Source: Rosa chinensis
Lineage: Eukaryota > Streptophyta > Magnoliopsida > Rosales > Rosaceae
DNA: 64,000 nucleotides
Assembly: GCF_002994745.2 (NCBI RefSeq)
Contig: NC_037092.1
Coordinates: forward strand, 77,943,824-78,007,823
Direction of reading: 5' to 3'
In this document: one piece after another, positions 10,743-21,913 of the stretch
Numbering within the stretch: the first letter of the stretch is position 1
Layout: the number at the start of each line of letters is the position of its first letter
Translations under genes and position numbers: made by a program
The notes under the pieces: model-generated
Told to the model about the DNA's origin: nothing
What the model saw: only the letters and a program-made list of their open reading frames with translations
Database searches by the model: none

Positions 10743-11610
10743 CATTGAAGTTCGACCGACAGATGGACCATGCATTAATCTCACGACTCACGATCGAGGA
10801 CACATGTGCGGCTTATATGTTCCTGGCTGCAATTGGACCCATCTTCCTGGACATCGACAAAGCAATTCAATACTAATTACTGAGCTATTTTTCTGTTCCT
10901 ATAGATTTGGTTGAACACAAATGCGTGCACATACATCAACACTACTCATATTGTCAAGCTACATATCCAGTGGGATCCATATCAGATGTAAACGTATTGA
11001 CAACATCAGCATTCGATCATATATTTCTTTCGTTGTGGGAGTTTCTGAGGTTCGAAAGTTTTCCCTGATCAATTTCTTTACCCTCATGTAATATGCTTAC
11101 GTTTGGCTGACCTGTGATGACATATTTTATGTACTGTTGTGTGATATAATTTAGGGTTTTAGGTCATATCTTAGTTATTTTCAGACCATGTACATCCACT
11201 AATGGTGAAGACCATGTATAGTATCATAGGAGACCTAAACTATGTTCCTCTAAACCTTGACCTTTCATCTGACCTGAAGAGACGGCGGAGAGGTGAAATC
11301 AAGAATTTTTTAACAACGTAAACTTGTGAAGGTGATTTAAAAGCTCCACACACGGTAGTGCGCATGTGGGGGGCGGGGGGCGGGTGAGTGCCTAGGGGAT
11401 CGATATATGGTAATATGTAAAGGGAAGTGGGAGCAAGAAAGGACGGAAGAAAAAGGTTCATTCACTTTTGCCGGGAATGTTGACTAAGCTTAGCCTATCG
11501 AAAACTGATATCAAACTTGTTTGATTGGTTTAGGGGAGGTCCGTTGCCCAACCTTAGTTGAATATTGAAGTTAAGTCCTTATGATGGACGGTGTGGCAAT
11601 GATATTTATC
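10743..11610. other. intergenic DNA, nothing recognised
   Basis: No convincing gene or bounded repeat. A G-rich run lies at about 11,369-11,385. Confidence 0.45.
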
Positions 11611-11615
11611 ATAAG

Positions 11616-12399
11616 TGTTGGAAAATTTGGTCGATGGATGTTATTTTCGTAATCAGATTTCATTTTCTATAAAATTTTATAAATATAATATTTTATTAAT
11701 AAATAAATATAAACACATTAATGCCATAATAAGCTGAAAATAGAAGATCAACATTTATTTTTTAGATTTGCGAGCCGTCATTCAATGATTACTTCAAAAA
11801 GAGTTTAAGGTTGAGGCGTGTAAACACTGCCCTTAAGAGTAGATTTTGCCTCTCGGAGACAATGTCTCGGTGCAGCAGGTTTGTGGCCCCCTACCCTCTA
11901 GGGTACAACAATCTTGGTCCTTGTAGGTGTACACTCACAATATTCGGATAATATCGAACAGCTTGAAACTTTCTTTTGGAGGAATACATAAATTAAGGGA
12001 AACTCATGAATACTTTGGGCTCGAAAAGGAAACAAAGGAGATAGAATTTCTTATTGTATATTTTGATTTGGAAAGTTAGAGATTATATAGGGCAAGGATG
12101 ATTAATGCAATAACAATTTGCCAATAGCAATTAAGCTTTGTAACTTATGTAACAAAAATGAATATAATGACATTGATTAAGAAAAATCAAAACCGATGGT
12201 ATCAAATAAGGAATGAACCAATATAATTGCAGAGTTAACCAAATGAATAATCCAAACTGATTAAATCTTTGTAATAATCACAATCAAAGAGATTTAATGA
12301 GACAAAACGAATTAATGATGATTACTATATGCAAATAACGGTTCAAAGGAGGTTTAAAAAATTGCAGGTATTTTGAAATATTCTAATTAAGTTCCAACA
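11616..12399 (-). repeat. left LTR (3' LTR in element orientation)
   Basis: The LTR begins TGTTGGAAAATTTGG and ends TTCCAACA, so the tips are the inverted pair TGTTGGAA/TTCCAACA. It aligns along its whole length with 47,175-47,997, differing by scattered substitutions that I estimate by eye at about a tenth of positions. It lacks the 46-bp addition found in the other copy. Confidence 0.8.
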
Positions 12400-12412
12400 A
12401 TCCCTCACTATT
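12400..12412 (-). promoter_or_regulatory. polypurine tract of the copia element
   Basis: On the minus strand the sequence immediately before the LTR start is ATAGTGAGGGAT. A purine run here primes plus-strand DNA synthesis in LTR elements and fixes the element's orientation as minus. Confidence 0.5.
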
Positions 12413-12521
12413 TCAAAATACCAAAATTTCAAGGAAAGTGAAAGATAATGAATACCAAAAGAAAGTGAGAATCAATGCATCAGAACTGGTGTCTTTTGGA
12501 CTATGAACCAGCCATAGGACA

Positions 12522-13029
12522 TGTTAATGTCTAAGATCTAGCGGTAGCTAAATCTTGGTTAACACTGGTCCGACGAGCAGACCGCTACTTGCGATACTCT
12601 TGTGACTCCCGCTATCTGTCAAATGAAATACAAAGGGTGTCAAAGGGAGACCGCGGTTGGCTGTCTTCTCTTCTCCGATGCCTAAGTTAGTCAATGTATT
12701 TGTGTTGACAGAATAACAGTAGGTAAGTAGTAAATGCGTAATTAATGAGAAGAGAGAAGTGGACCTTTTATAAGTTGGGAAGAGACTTATTACTTCCTTT
12801 TTTTCGATGTGAGACTAACATGCTTCAGTTCCCAACTCCTGATGCTTTAGAGAGGCTATCCTGGAGCGGCGCGTCAGCGGTGATCTGGAGGTGAGTTGGG
12901 GCTCAGGTGACAGCCTGCTTGGCTGTGTTTCCGTAGGTCATACCGTCGGTGGTTGTTAGTACTGCTGGCGGTAGTATGAGCGTGGCTCATTATAGCTAAT
13001 TATGCTTGGCAAATGTCTATATAAGTACA
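12522..13029 (-). repeat. 3' LTR of the minus gypsy element
   Basis: On the plus strand the LTR reads TGTTAATGTCTAAGATC at its start and TATAAGTACA at its end. It is about 508 bp long and matches 16,606-16,931, 30,158-30,677 and, inverted, 26,551-27,068. It is bordered on the inner side by AGTCCCCCAAGTCCCC, which is the polypurine tract on the minus strand (GGGGACTTGGGGGACT). Confidence 0.8.
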
Positions 13030-13409
13030 AGTCCCCCAAGTCCCCAATCAAGGAGGGCAATCTTGGTTGGGGAGTTGCGTAGTGGTTTTGAAACGTTACT
13101 TCTGCTAGTCTTGCACATGCATAATTAGCGTCAATGCATTGTCAACCATGAGTTTGTTGTGAGCAAACACTTTATACCCTTTCGGGTGGGCCCCTGCTAA
13201 CCCCTCCAGGGAGTCCCCCACTCCCCCACTAAGATAGACCTCCGTTTGGCCGGTCTATTGTTTGTTGAGGGGAGCTGCGCTGAGCTGAGCGTGTTGGGTA
13301 GCGAACCCAATCTTTGATACCAGAGTGGCAGGGTCAACGTGTCTGATCAGGGTTGTCGAAGACTATTTTCTGTGTTCCCTTACTTGTTCCGGAGAAGCAT
13401 AGTTTGACT

Positions 13410-13669
13410 GCAACGCCGAGTGGCAGTCGTTGTCAGTATGAGGCATTGCCTCAGGAATCGCCAATGGTGGAAGTCCCTCTGTTGATAGTAAGCGGTAAGA
13501 AGTGCAGCAGGGACCTTGCTTGCTAGATGGAGAAGTTCTGCAACGCCGAGTGGCAGTCGTTGTCAGTATGAGGCATTGCCTCAGGAATCGCCAATGGTGG
13601 AAGTCCCTCTGTTGATAGTAAGCGGTAAGAAGTGCAGCAGGGACCTTGCTTGCTAGATGGAGAAGTTCC
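13410..13669. repeat. 130-bp tandem duplication in the gypsy 3' region
   Basis: The stretch starting CAACGCCGAGTGGCAG at 13,411 recurs at 13,541 with almost no change. Both copies carry AGGCATTGCCTCAGGAATCG and end near TGCTAGATGGAGAAGTTC. A related single copy is present, inverted, in the plus gypsy element near 26,100-26,210. Confidence 0.85.
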
Positions 13670-14240
13670 GCTAGCGGTGTTGCACATAGCGGAGATTGTC
13701 GTTTGCAAGATGGCAGGGAGAAATTCTGCTAGCGGTGTTGCTCTTAGCAGAGACTCTCGCTTGTAAGATGGAAGGGGGAAGTTCTGCTAGAGGTGTTGCG
13801 CTTAGCAGAGACTCTCGCTTGCAAGATGGCAGGGAGAAGTTCTGCTAGCGGTGTTGCGCTTAGGAGAGACTCTCCCTTACAAGATGGAAGGGGGAAGTTC
13901 CGCTAGCAGTGTTGCGCATAGGGGAGACTCTCGCTTGCAAGATGGCAGGGAGAAGTTCTGCTAGCAGTGATGGGCTTAGCGGAGAATCTCGCTTGCAAGA
14001 TGGAAAGGAGAAGTTCTGCTAGCGGCGTTACGCATAACGGAGACTCTCGCTTGCAAGATGGCAGGGAGGGGGAAGTTCCGCTAGCGGTGTTGCGCATAGG
14101 GGAGACTCTCACTTGCAAGATGGAAGGGAGAAGTTCTGCTAGTAGTGTTGGGCTTAGCGGAGAATCTCGCTTGCAAGATGGAAGGGAGAAGTTCCGATAG
14201 CGGTGTTGCGCTTAGCGGAGAATCTCGCTTGCAGAATGGT
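13670..14240. repeat. about ten degenerate tandem repeats of roughly 60 bp
   Basis: The unit is a variant of TTGCAAGATGGAAGGGAGAA followed by TTCTGCTAGCGGTGTTGCGC and TTAGCGGAGACTCTCGC. It recurs with 56-64-bp spacing. The plus gypsy copy has only about three units (about 25,860-26,060, inverted), so copy number varies between relatives. The array sits between the gag/protease region and the 3' LTR. Confidence 0.8.
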
Positions 14241-14367
14241 ATGCCTGCCTTTTGACAGTTACTTTGGATAGACGCTTCGTCTGACTGTCGCCGACACGTG
14301 GCTATCATGCATTAGATTGGTGTACGTCTTCTCCGCACGCCTGTCTCTTCACTATTAATGCGAGTAA

Positions 14368-16545
14368 TTATCGATTTTGTAACCAAAGCGTCGCCTCGAT
14401 TAATCCGAATAGTGAATGCGATTGTGGGCTAGTGCCGATGACTAGGGGCATGAAGTTAGAACCTAGTGGTTGCGTGATGTCACCAGAGAAACTGAGCAAG
14501 GGCTCGTGATCCTGGAGTAATTTTCTATTCCGCTGGAGTTGGTTGTAGCAACCATTGAAGATGACATTGACAGCTGATTCGTTGTCAACGGAGACCTGTC
14601 CCACGGACCATTTATCAAGCATGGCGTTGATCAAGAATGGATCATCGTGGGGGAGTTGTACTCCACGCTCTTCTTCCTTAGAGAAGGTAATGGGCTTCCA
14701 CCCAGATTTTAGTAGTTTAGTGGATCTCTCATAGCGGATGTTACAAATTTCTTTGGGGTGGTTAGTGAGTGCATAACACTTTCTTCCCCTATAAGACATG
14801 TTGGTGATCGGAGCACCGCCGTCGATAGTGTTGATGTGGCGCATGGGCTCGATGTTAGCGACCATAAGAGGCGGTTGACGCACTTTGAACTGATCCATCT
14901 TACCGTCACGATACAAAGTCTCAATTTCCATTTTGAGAGCGTTACAGTTGTTGGTGTTGTGACCGCTGTCCTCGTGGTATTTGCACCCTTGCCGATATTT
15001 CTTGGTTTACCCACCCTTGGGTACTTTCTTAGGGGTGGCGGTGGGATCTGGTCTTTGCACTGGTCGTATATCTCTTCATACAAGGCTGTGAGAACTGAAA
15101 ACACTGCGTACCGCTGGGAAGACTCTGTATGTTTGTTACGGTTATCTCCGTGGGATGAGCGGTTGCCCTTGTTGTAATGTTGGTCCCTTTGCCGCTTGTT
15201 CTGGTAGTTGCCTTGTTGCCACTCTATCTTCTTGTCAGTTGGCAGCGTAGCAGAGGTTTTGTTAGCAGTCTCCTGCTGGCTGGAGGAGGGCTGAGTGGAT
15301 TTTGCTAGCTTTGGAGGTGATGGTGGGGTTTCTCCATATGTGATGAATTCTGCTTGTGCATGGATGATAGCCTCGCTCATGACGTGGTCATACGCGGCAT
15401 TTGGATGATTGTAGTTGAGATGATAGAGAAATGGTTTCTTTAGGAGTCCTTGCTTAAAGGCTACCAGTGCCATAGTTTTATCAAGATCGTGGCACTTAGA
15501 TGCCACTGCTCTCCACCTGGTGACAAATGCCTTCAGTGTTTCCTATGCGCCTATTTGACGTTGAACAACTGGCTTGTGTTGTGATGTCCAGTGGCTAAAA
15601 GGATGAACCGTGATAGGAAAGCGTTTGACGGTGCGTGGAACGAGTTGATGGATCCCGGTGCTCAAAGAACCAACTCATGGCCTCGTTCTCCAATGTTTCT
15701 ATGAACAAATGGCAGAGGGTGGCGTCATCGAATCCCTTGTTATTAGTGATTTTTTTTGAAGGTGTCCATATGGACGAAAGGGTCAGTCATGCCTCTGTAT
15801 TGTGGCATCTTTGGCGTCTTTGCATGTGCCGGTCTGACAGCCTGCAAGATCCTGGCTATGAATGGCCCTGGCCTGGATGCAAAGAGTGGATTTGGAATTG
15901 GCGCTGGGGCGCCTGCCTCTGCCCAAATTATCCTTTGTTCTAATTGCTGCATTCTTTCCAAAATTAGGGTGGTTGGGTGGCCAGCGGGCCCTGCTTCGAG
16001 GTTCCGCTGTGCCAGCTCCCGCCTGAGGGTAGGTGGATTACCCTCAGTTCTAGCTCTGGTGGCGGTGGGGTTTATGTGTGGTTGTGACTCTGCTTCTTGC
16101 TCTAACATTAGTCGGGGTGGGGGAGGTAGGCCTATTCCCAATAGCTCAGATGGGTTCAGCGGTACCAGTTGGGTCGACTACGTCTAGTGCTCTGCAATTG
16201 CTCTCACTGCGCTGGGTTAGCGTTTGCCACTAGCGCCTTCTTCAATTCATTGAACTTTGACATCAACGTGGCCACCTGCTTCTGGGGCTCCGCCTTTTCC
16301 TTGCGCTCCTGCTCGAGCTTCCAATTTGCGTTGTGGAGATCCGCCAGTGCTAACTCATACATAGCGGCGAGGTCCTGGCCTGGAGGGCCGCTGCTGCCTG
16401 GGCAAGTGTCCACTGCAGTTTGAGTTGGCAGGACCCGGGGAGTGTTGAATAGTGCACGGTTAACGAACGTTAGTCGCGTGGTTGGTGGGATGGGGGTTGG
16501 CGGATTGGTCTGCCTGCTCTTCAGCGTTTCCCCCGCTACTGTTAG
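14368..16545 (-). pseudogene. gypsy gag and start of protease, frameshifted
   Basis: Reading the minus strand downward from an ATG near 16,545, the N-terminal part has a coiled-coil-like stretch (about 16,204-16,413). A middle part (15,743-16,141) includes MPQYRGMTDPFVHMDTF, the usual start of the retrotransposon gag domain. The rest of that domain follows (14,709-15,506, with KCHDLDKTMALVAFKQGL). A protease-like part (14,368-14,931) has VSVDNESAVNVIF where the catalytic D-T/S-G-S would be expected. The parts lie in different frames, so it is inactive. In retroelements Gag forms the particle that packages the RNA. Confidence 0.75.
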
Positions 16546-16583
16546 TCATGGTAATTGTTGTGGTGGGATGACCTTTTACTCAA

Positions 16584-16605
16584 GGATTCCCACAAACGGC
16601 ACCAA
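16584..16605 (-). promoter_or_regulatory. gypsy primer-binding site
   Basis: On the minus strand TTGGTGCCGTTTGTGGGAA follows the LTR end (CATTAACA) directly. It is close to the TTGGCGCCGTCTGTGGGAA type of site common in plant Tat-like gypsy elements. It primes minus-strand DNA synthesis. Confidence 0.75.
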
Positions 16606-16931
16606 TGTTAATGTCTAAGATTTAGCGGACCGACGGGCAGACCACTACTTGCGATACTCTTATGACTCCCGCTATCTGTCAAATGAAATACAAAAGGTGT
16701 CAGAGGGAGACCGCGGTTGGCGGTCTTCTCTTCTCCGATGTCTAAGTTAGGCAATGTATTTGTATTAACAGAATAACAGTAGGTAAGTAGTAAATGCGTA
16801 ATTAATGAGGAGAGAGGAGTGGTCCTTTTATAGGTAGGGAAGAGACTGATCTCTTCCTTGTTTTCAATGTGGGACTGACACGCTTAAGTTCCTAACTCCT
16901 GATGCTTCAGCGAGACTATCCTGGCATGGTG
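16606..16931 (-). repeat. truncated 5' LTR of the minus gypsy element
   Basis: 326 bases match the first part of the LTR at 12,522-13,029 (TGTTAATGTCTAAGATTTAG onward). The match breaks at 16,931/16,932, where TGTTAGCCAAATAGCC begins. The missing remainder was not found elsewhere in the window. Confidence 0.75.
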
Positions 16932-19226
16932 TGTTAGCCAAATAGCCACCCTCAAGTATAAGGGGTACAAGTAATAGTATAGGGATTTAAGAAAGGTTGT
17001 CAAACCCACGAGGATTGGATTTCTTTCACTAGCTAGGGTGTTAACCTAAGGAGAGCTAGAATATGCAAATGTACAATCACAAACCTAAATTCACAAGGAA
17101 ATCTAAGCTCATGGTGAGTATGTGCATTGTGGTGATAGTTAAATTATTTATTGGATAGAGTGGTGAAACAAATTAAAATAAATGCTCAAATGTAAACTAA
17201 ACTACTCTAAACTAAACTAATAACATAATGGATGAAGTTAGGGGTTGGATTGTCTACCACTAACTCCCTTGCAAGTATTGAAGTTCAAATACAAGTGATG
17301 CTATTCTAATTTCCTAATTACCCTCTTTGCATCCGGATATATAAGACTACAAAGGCTTAAACTCCTTTAATGGTATCAATTCAAACCGGATAAGTCTAGA
17401 ATTAACTACCTAAGAACAAATCCTATTACCGGTTAAGTCTCAATTAATTGTTCCTAGATGCATAAAGCTTTGAGTTTAGATAATCATGCAAGCAAACCAA
17501 TCCTAGATCTAGGTGATTTTAACTCACAACCTTCACATGCACATAGAAGATGCTATCATGTTATCAATGCTCAAGGTTAACTACTCTCTAAACACTTTTT
17601 CATGAGACGACAAACACAACACATCCAAAGTAGTTAAGTTTGAATGAATGCATTCACTTCTTGAATTAGCATATAAAGATGAAAATCACAAATAATATCA
17701 AATGTTAATTAAAATATCAATTCATACAAGTTTGGCTAGGGTTTTTAACCCTAGCCTTAACAAAGTAACTACTCACTCATAATCATACAAATTAGCATCA
17801 AATCTATAAAGTACATCAAGGTAAATCAAAGAGTTAAGGAAAGAATGAACTAGTTTAAGCTTGAGAAATCCATTGCTAGCTCTTCATTTGTTTTCCTCCT
17901 TCAATGCTCCTTGAATCCTCCTTGATGGTGGAATGGATGGATGATAAGCTTCTTGATAGTGATGATGAATGGAACGGTGATAAGATATGATGCTCCTTTG
18001 GCCAGCTTTGAGTGGTAGTGATGGAGTAATGGTGGTGGTAATGGAGGTTGAGGAGTATAGATATTATGGGTTTGGATTTTGGGAGGTGGAGATGGAGGTT
18101 TTGTGAATGAGATGAAGAGAGAAAGAAGATGTAATGGGGTGGAATGGGTGATGCTCAGTGTTCTAAAACTCGGCCGCACAGGCCGCCTAGCCACTGGGCC
18201 GCAGCAGACCGAGGCGAGTAACGGCAAATCAGATGAGGCAGATAGAATTTGGGCGGCTGCCTAGGCGGCCTAGGCGTCCGCCTGGACTCTCTAGGTGTTC
18301 TGGGCGTTCTGGAGTTGCAACTTAACAAGCTAAACACACATCCCAGACAAATCCGAGCTCCACCACAACTCCACAGGTCATGTCACACACAACCATTGAT
18401 TACAAAGTTCCAATACCAGCCACAGATTTCGATCCACACAACAAGAACCAAACTACCACTCAAGAATTTGAATTATACCTTCAGAAGTCGGAAATCCCTT
18501 GAAACAACCCAAGCTCAGTTTCCCCAAGCTCACTGCCAAAACTAGAATGGTGATAAACTGATGATTCGTCGGGCTATAGCCTGGAAGGCTTCACAATATC
18601 TCGCTTCGACCACAGGCGGCCTAAAAGGTGGCCGGAATCTCCGGAAATTGCAGAGATCGTCGGAGAAGTCTCGGAGCTTTCGTCGTGTAGTCTCCTTCTC
18701 CGTTCAGTGCATGTACGATCCAAGGATAGGAGGTTTCTGGCGACAACGAGATGAAGACAATGCCGGTAGTCCACCGCTGTGCCGTGGCCGGAAGGAGTGG
18801 CGCTGGTCGGGTCGTGCTTCAGGTCTGAGTGCACCGAGCTCTCGGGCTCTCTCTCTCTCGAGCTTATTCTCTCCCTTTCTCTTTGATCTGATCAACAGCT
18901 ATAAATAAATTGGTCCATTTAACAATGGACGACACAGATCAAGCGGTGAGGGATCCATGGCTCACATCGCTCCACCAAATTTCCATTTAGTTTATTTTTT
19001 ATTTGAGGAAGATAAATATTTAGTTTATTACTCTTTAAGTCTTTATAAGTTTATATATTTTTAATTATATAAATAAAAGTTATAAAAATAAAAAATAAAA
19101 ATTAAAAAAATACAAAACCTCCTAGGCGCTCCTCCCTAGCCCATCGCCCGACTAGCGCCTAGCGATTTTTCGAACCTTGGTGATGCCTCTACCTTGTGAG
19201 AAGAGATTCTTATATAGAGAAGAGAG
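16932..19226 (-). repeat. LTR of a second gypsy-like element, interrupted by a hAT insertion
   Basis: The plus-strand start TGTTAGCCAAATAGCCACCC lies exactly at the break in the previous LTR, and on the minus strand it forms an LTR end GGGTGGCTATTTGGCTAACA. The preceding minus-strand text, with CCTCGTGGGTTTGACAACC, is of a kind I recall from long plant gypsy LTRs. There is no coding region, only AT-rich non-coding DNA with many ACTAAACTA-like words. The hAT element at 18,155-19,178 splits it, and the CACTA element at 19,227 cuts off the other end. This is either a solo LTR or the edge of a larger element. Confidence 0.5.
18147..19186. mobile_element. non-autonomous hAT element with perfect 8-bp TSD
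   Basis: The element is 18,155-19,178, flanked by GGTGATGC at 18,147-18,154 and 19,179-19,186. Left end TCAGTGTTCTAAAACTCGG and reversed right end AAGGTTCGAAAAATCGC are related terminal inverted repeats. GC-rich subterminal sequence with repeated GCCTAGGCG words lies at both ends. An 8-bp duplication with such ends is typical of hAT elements. The interior (about 18,550-18,900) is GC-rich with short open frames on both strands and may be captured sequence, but I do not recognise it. No transposase is present. Confidence 0.8.
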
Positions 19227-20023
19227 CACTACTACAATAAGTTAATCAGACGACGGAAATTTGGAGTTGTGTGATGACTAGCCTCACTGTGGTCTAAACG
19301 AGTGTTGTGTGATTGAAAAATCACACAACGGTGAATTCACCGTTGTGCAATATTCATTTCCTCAACAGATATTTAGTTCTGTTGTGCGAATTCGGCGCAG
19401 GCGTGTGCTTGGCATGGCATGCGCGGGGATGCCTCAGCATTGACATGGCCATTCAGACAACAGAAAATGACATTTAGCTGTTGTCTGAGATTCATAACAC
19501 ACAAAATTATATTGTTTATTTGTTGTCTTAGATTCATAACACACAACAGATAGAATTTTTTCTTTGTTGTTTGAGATAAGTAACAGACAACCCAATGAAA
19601 TGATATCTGTTGTCTGTTGATTGATTCAGACAACAGGGATAATTTTATTTCTGTTATGTGTTATGAATCTCACACAACGGAATTTTGTTATTTTCTATTG
19701 TTGGTTGTTAGTTCACACAACAACTATATTGTCTTAACTATGGTGTGAATATTGTAATCGAATTGGCTAACATCTAGTAACTGTTGTACGAGAAGCCCAA
19801 ATTTTGAATCCTTTTACAGTCAGACAACATATTATTTTGCATTATTTTTCCAGAAATAATGCTCAATATATTACCATATAAACAGTTTTATAATCCACAT
19901 AATTCAAGTATCATCATTCAAACATCTATACATTCAAGTAACGAGATAATGTACCAAACAAGAGCATTCCTAGCTAGTTATACATAAACCAAAAACATTC
20001 ATATTCTCAATGGCTCTTAGCCT

Positions 20024-20149
20024 TTAGCTGCCTTTGGCTTCAATAAAACCTGGAAGGACCTGTTCCAATTCCTTTATACTTTCTGCATATTTAGGATCAT
20101 CAGGAATGTGATCAACTTCCTTCATTACACTCAAGGCCCCAGTTTCTCC
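20024..20149 (-). pseudogene. MAPKKK kinase-domain fragment captured in CACTA
   Basis: The minus-strand frame reads ETGALSVMKEVDHIPDDPK, then YAESIKELEQ, and then departs from the kinase to end at a TAA at 20,024-20,026. The first part matches the region around the ATP-binding lysine (A/V-M-K-E-V) of plant MEKK-type MAPKKKs, where I recall the order ETGALCAMKEVDLIPDDPKS. The glycine loop, catalytic loop and activation segment are all absent. The tail after KELEQ is unrelated to a kinase. It is a captured fragment with no kinase function. Confidence 0.65.
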
Positions 20150-20591
20150 GTAATATATTTAGAAGAAGTAATTAGCAGAAGAAATGCTTTAAGGAAACGC
20201 CAAATCCGCTAGACATATACTAAGGAAACAATTCTCCACAATTACAAATGCTTTAAACTGATAAATAAAAGCATGAGTACAAGGGACCATCTAATTCAGT
20301 GGACCATAGACAATAACATGAGCCCAAATAAGGACAAGGCAACTGCAGTAACAATGGAGAAATATTTACTCATGTTTAGAGAACAGAACCTAAGAATACA
20401 CTAGCATTATATATTCATAAACTAGGCACCATTCAAAAGTTTCTCAAGTAATTTGTTGCATGCCCCACTCATCGATCTATCTGATTACACATTGAATATT
20501 TGAAATTATTGCCACAAAACCAAGTTTATCAGAGGACTGGGAATCATACAAGAAAATGCCTAATGCATTTTTTCCAACAGAAACAATATAC

Positions 20592-20670
20592 CTTCTTTAG
20601 CACCACCTTAGGAGGCGGAGGCTCCTGATAAAAGCTTGGCATCAAAGTTGCTCTAAAAGTCAGCTTCTTC
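20592..20670 (-). pseudogene. TPX2/WVD2-like exon captured in CACTA
   Basis: A 79-bp exon with AG before it and GT after it on the minus strand encodes [20 protein letters not shown] followed by KVVLKK. This is the conserved core of the plant TPX2-domain, WAVE-DAMPENED2-like microtubule-binding proteins ([19 protein letters not shown] type). Intact splice signals show that genomic and not mRNA sequence was captured. It is unrelated to the MAPKKK fragment 450 bases away, so at least two acquisitions are represented. Confidence 0.75.
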
Positions 20671-20949
20671 CTAACATAAGCAATGAAAATGCAGTAGGAC
20701 TTTTAAAACTATGGAAAATCACCAAAACCCAAGTCATCACAAAAGGAGTAACAGAAATAATTTTGAAATCCTGGCCAGCAAACTAGTAAGATGCATACTT
20801 AAGAAACTTGACTAGTCTAGAAACTCGGGAAAAAACCAAATATTACATTGTTTTTTTTTTTGGTAAAACATTTTTACGTACGAGAAATTAGATGCATAAG
20901 TAAGATGAAAAAACAGTTATCAGTACATATCAGTTGGCAAACCGCACCA

Positions 20950-21913
20950 TGCGGCACGGGTACTTTCTGCCCACGCTAGGCGACGACGCCAGAGAAGTCT
21001 CCAAGTCCTGCCACAAGTGCCAATAGTACGCTGACCTCCCTCATGCCCCGGCATAACCCCTCTCTATAATCATCAGCCCATGGATTCACTCCACTTGGGG
21101 CCTCGACCTAGTCGAAAAACTACTAACCGCTAAGGGCCAGTTCAAGTACATCATTGTTGCCATTGATTACAACAGTAAGTGGATCGAAGCGAAACCGTTG
21201 ACAGCAATAACTACCGCCAAGGTAACCCACTTCCTTTGGAAGAACATCTATTGTCGCTACGGCGTCCCCCATACAATCATCATAGACAACGGAGCACAAT
21301 TCAACAACAAGGAGATCATATCTTTCACGGCTAATCTGGGCACCAAGATGAGCTTTGCAGCTGTCGCTTACCCCTAAACCAACGGACAAGTTGAAGCGGC
21401 AAACAAGATAATCAAGAAGTTTCTAACAAAGAAACTCGACGACTCCAAGGGTTTATGGGTGGAGAAGTTCCCGGATGTTCTGTGGGCCATCAGGACAACC
21501 ACAACATCCTCTAACGGTGAAACACCATTTTCCATGATGTTTGGGACTGAGGCCGTCCTACCCATCGAGGTCACCCAACCTACCACTAGGGTCGAGGGCT
21601 ACAGCTCCGAGACCAACAGCGAGGGCATCATCCTCGACAAGGATCTCCTAAAAAAAAAGCTCCACAAGGCCCATTTGCACAACTTGCAAAACAAACAGTA
21701 GGTATTGCGTTTCTACAACGCCAGAGTTAAGGCCCGGAACCCCCAACTGGGGGACTAGGTTAGGAAGGAAGTCATTCCACCGCCAACAGTTGGGAATGAC
21801 CGTACAAAATAGTGGAGGTCGTCAGCTCTGGCACCTTCTACTTAATGAACAAGGATGGCGTCACAACGACCTATCCTTGGAATACCGAACACCTCCGGTA
21901 TTACTACAAGTAA
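20950..21913 (+). pseudogene. gypsy integrase, broken
   Basis: The frame contains the end of the HHCC zinc finger (SCHKCQ), then IHSTWGLDLVEK, FKYIIVAIDYNSKWIEAKPL, GVPHTIIIDNGAQFNN and TNGQVEAANKIIKKFL. The D, D and E of the catalytic triad can be placed in GLD, IIDNG and GQVEAAN. Stops interrupt it at CHKCQ*, AYP*TNG and NKQ*, and it ends at a TAA at 21,911-21,913. It is inactive. Upstream reverse transcriptase and RNase H are absent. Confidence 0.85.

Larger units (their letters stand above)
12522..16931 (-). mobile_element. minus-strand Ty3/gypsy element with gag but most of pol deleted
   Basis: The 3' LTR is at 12,522-13,029, the primer-binding site at 16,584-16,605 and a truncated 5' LTR at 16,606-16,931. 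The gag region runs down to the first part of a protease at about 14,370. It then passes straight into the tandem-repeat 3' region, with no reverse transcriptase, RNase H or integrase. It would therefore depend on a full relative; the plus-strand gypsy at about 20,950-27,068 has nearly the same LTR. The 5' LTR is cut at 16,931 by another LTR. The flanking five bases at the 3' end are GGACA, and the matching duplication was not found. Confidence 0.75.
19227..20940. mobile_element. CACTA element, one end only, carrying host exon fragments
   Basis: The terminus CACTACTACAATAAGTTAAT starts at 19,227 and is nearly the same as the left end of the CACTA element at 37,988. About 600 bases of subterminal repeats follow, mostly ACACAACGG / TTGTCTGAG variants. 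The block at 19,380-19,450 (GCGGGGATGCCTCAGC) corresponds, inverted, to about 45,215-45,260. No second terminus was found before gypsy integrase sequence begins near 20,950, so the other half was lost at a junction near 20,940. Two recognisable host exons lie inside. Confidence 0.7.

Noticed and set aside
13686..14240. Regular 60-bp repeats considered as a CRISPR array
   Set aside because: Units are contiguous without unique spacers, degenerate, and lie inside a plant retroelement.
14758..15177. Plus-strand frame of 139 codons in the gypsy region
   Set aside because: Antisense shadow of gag; the minus strand carries the gag and protease motifs.
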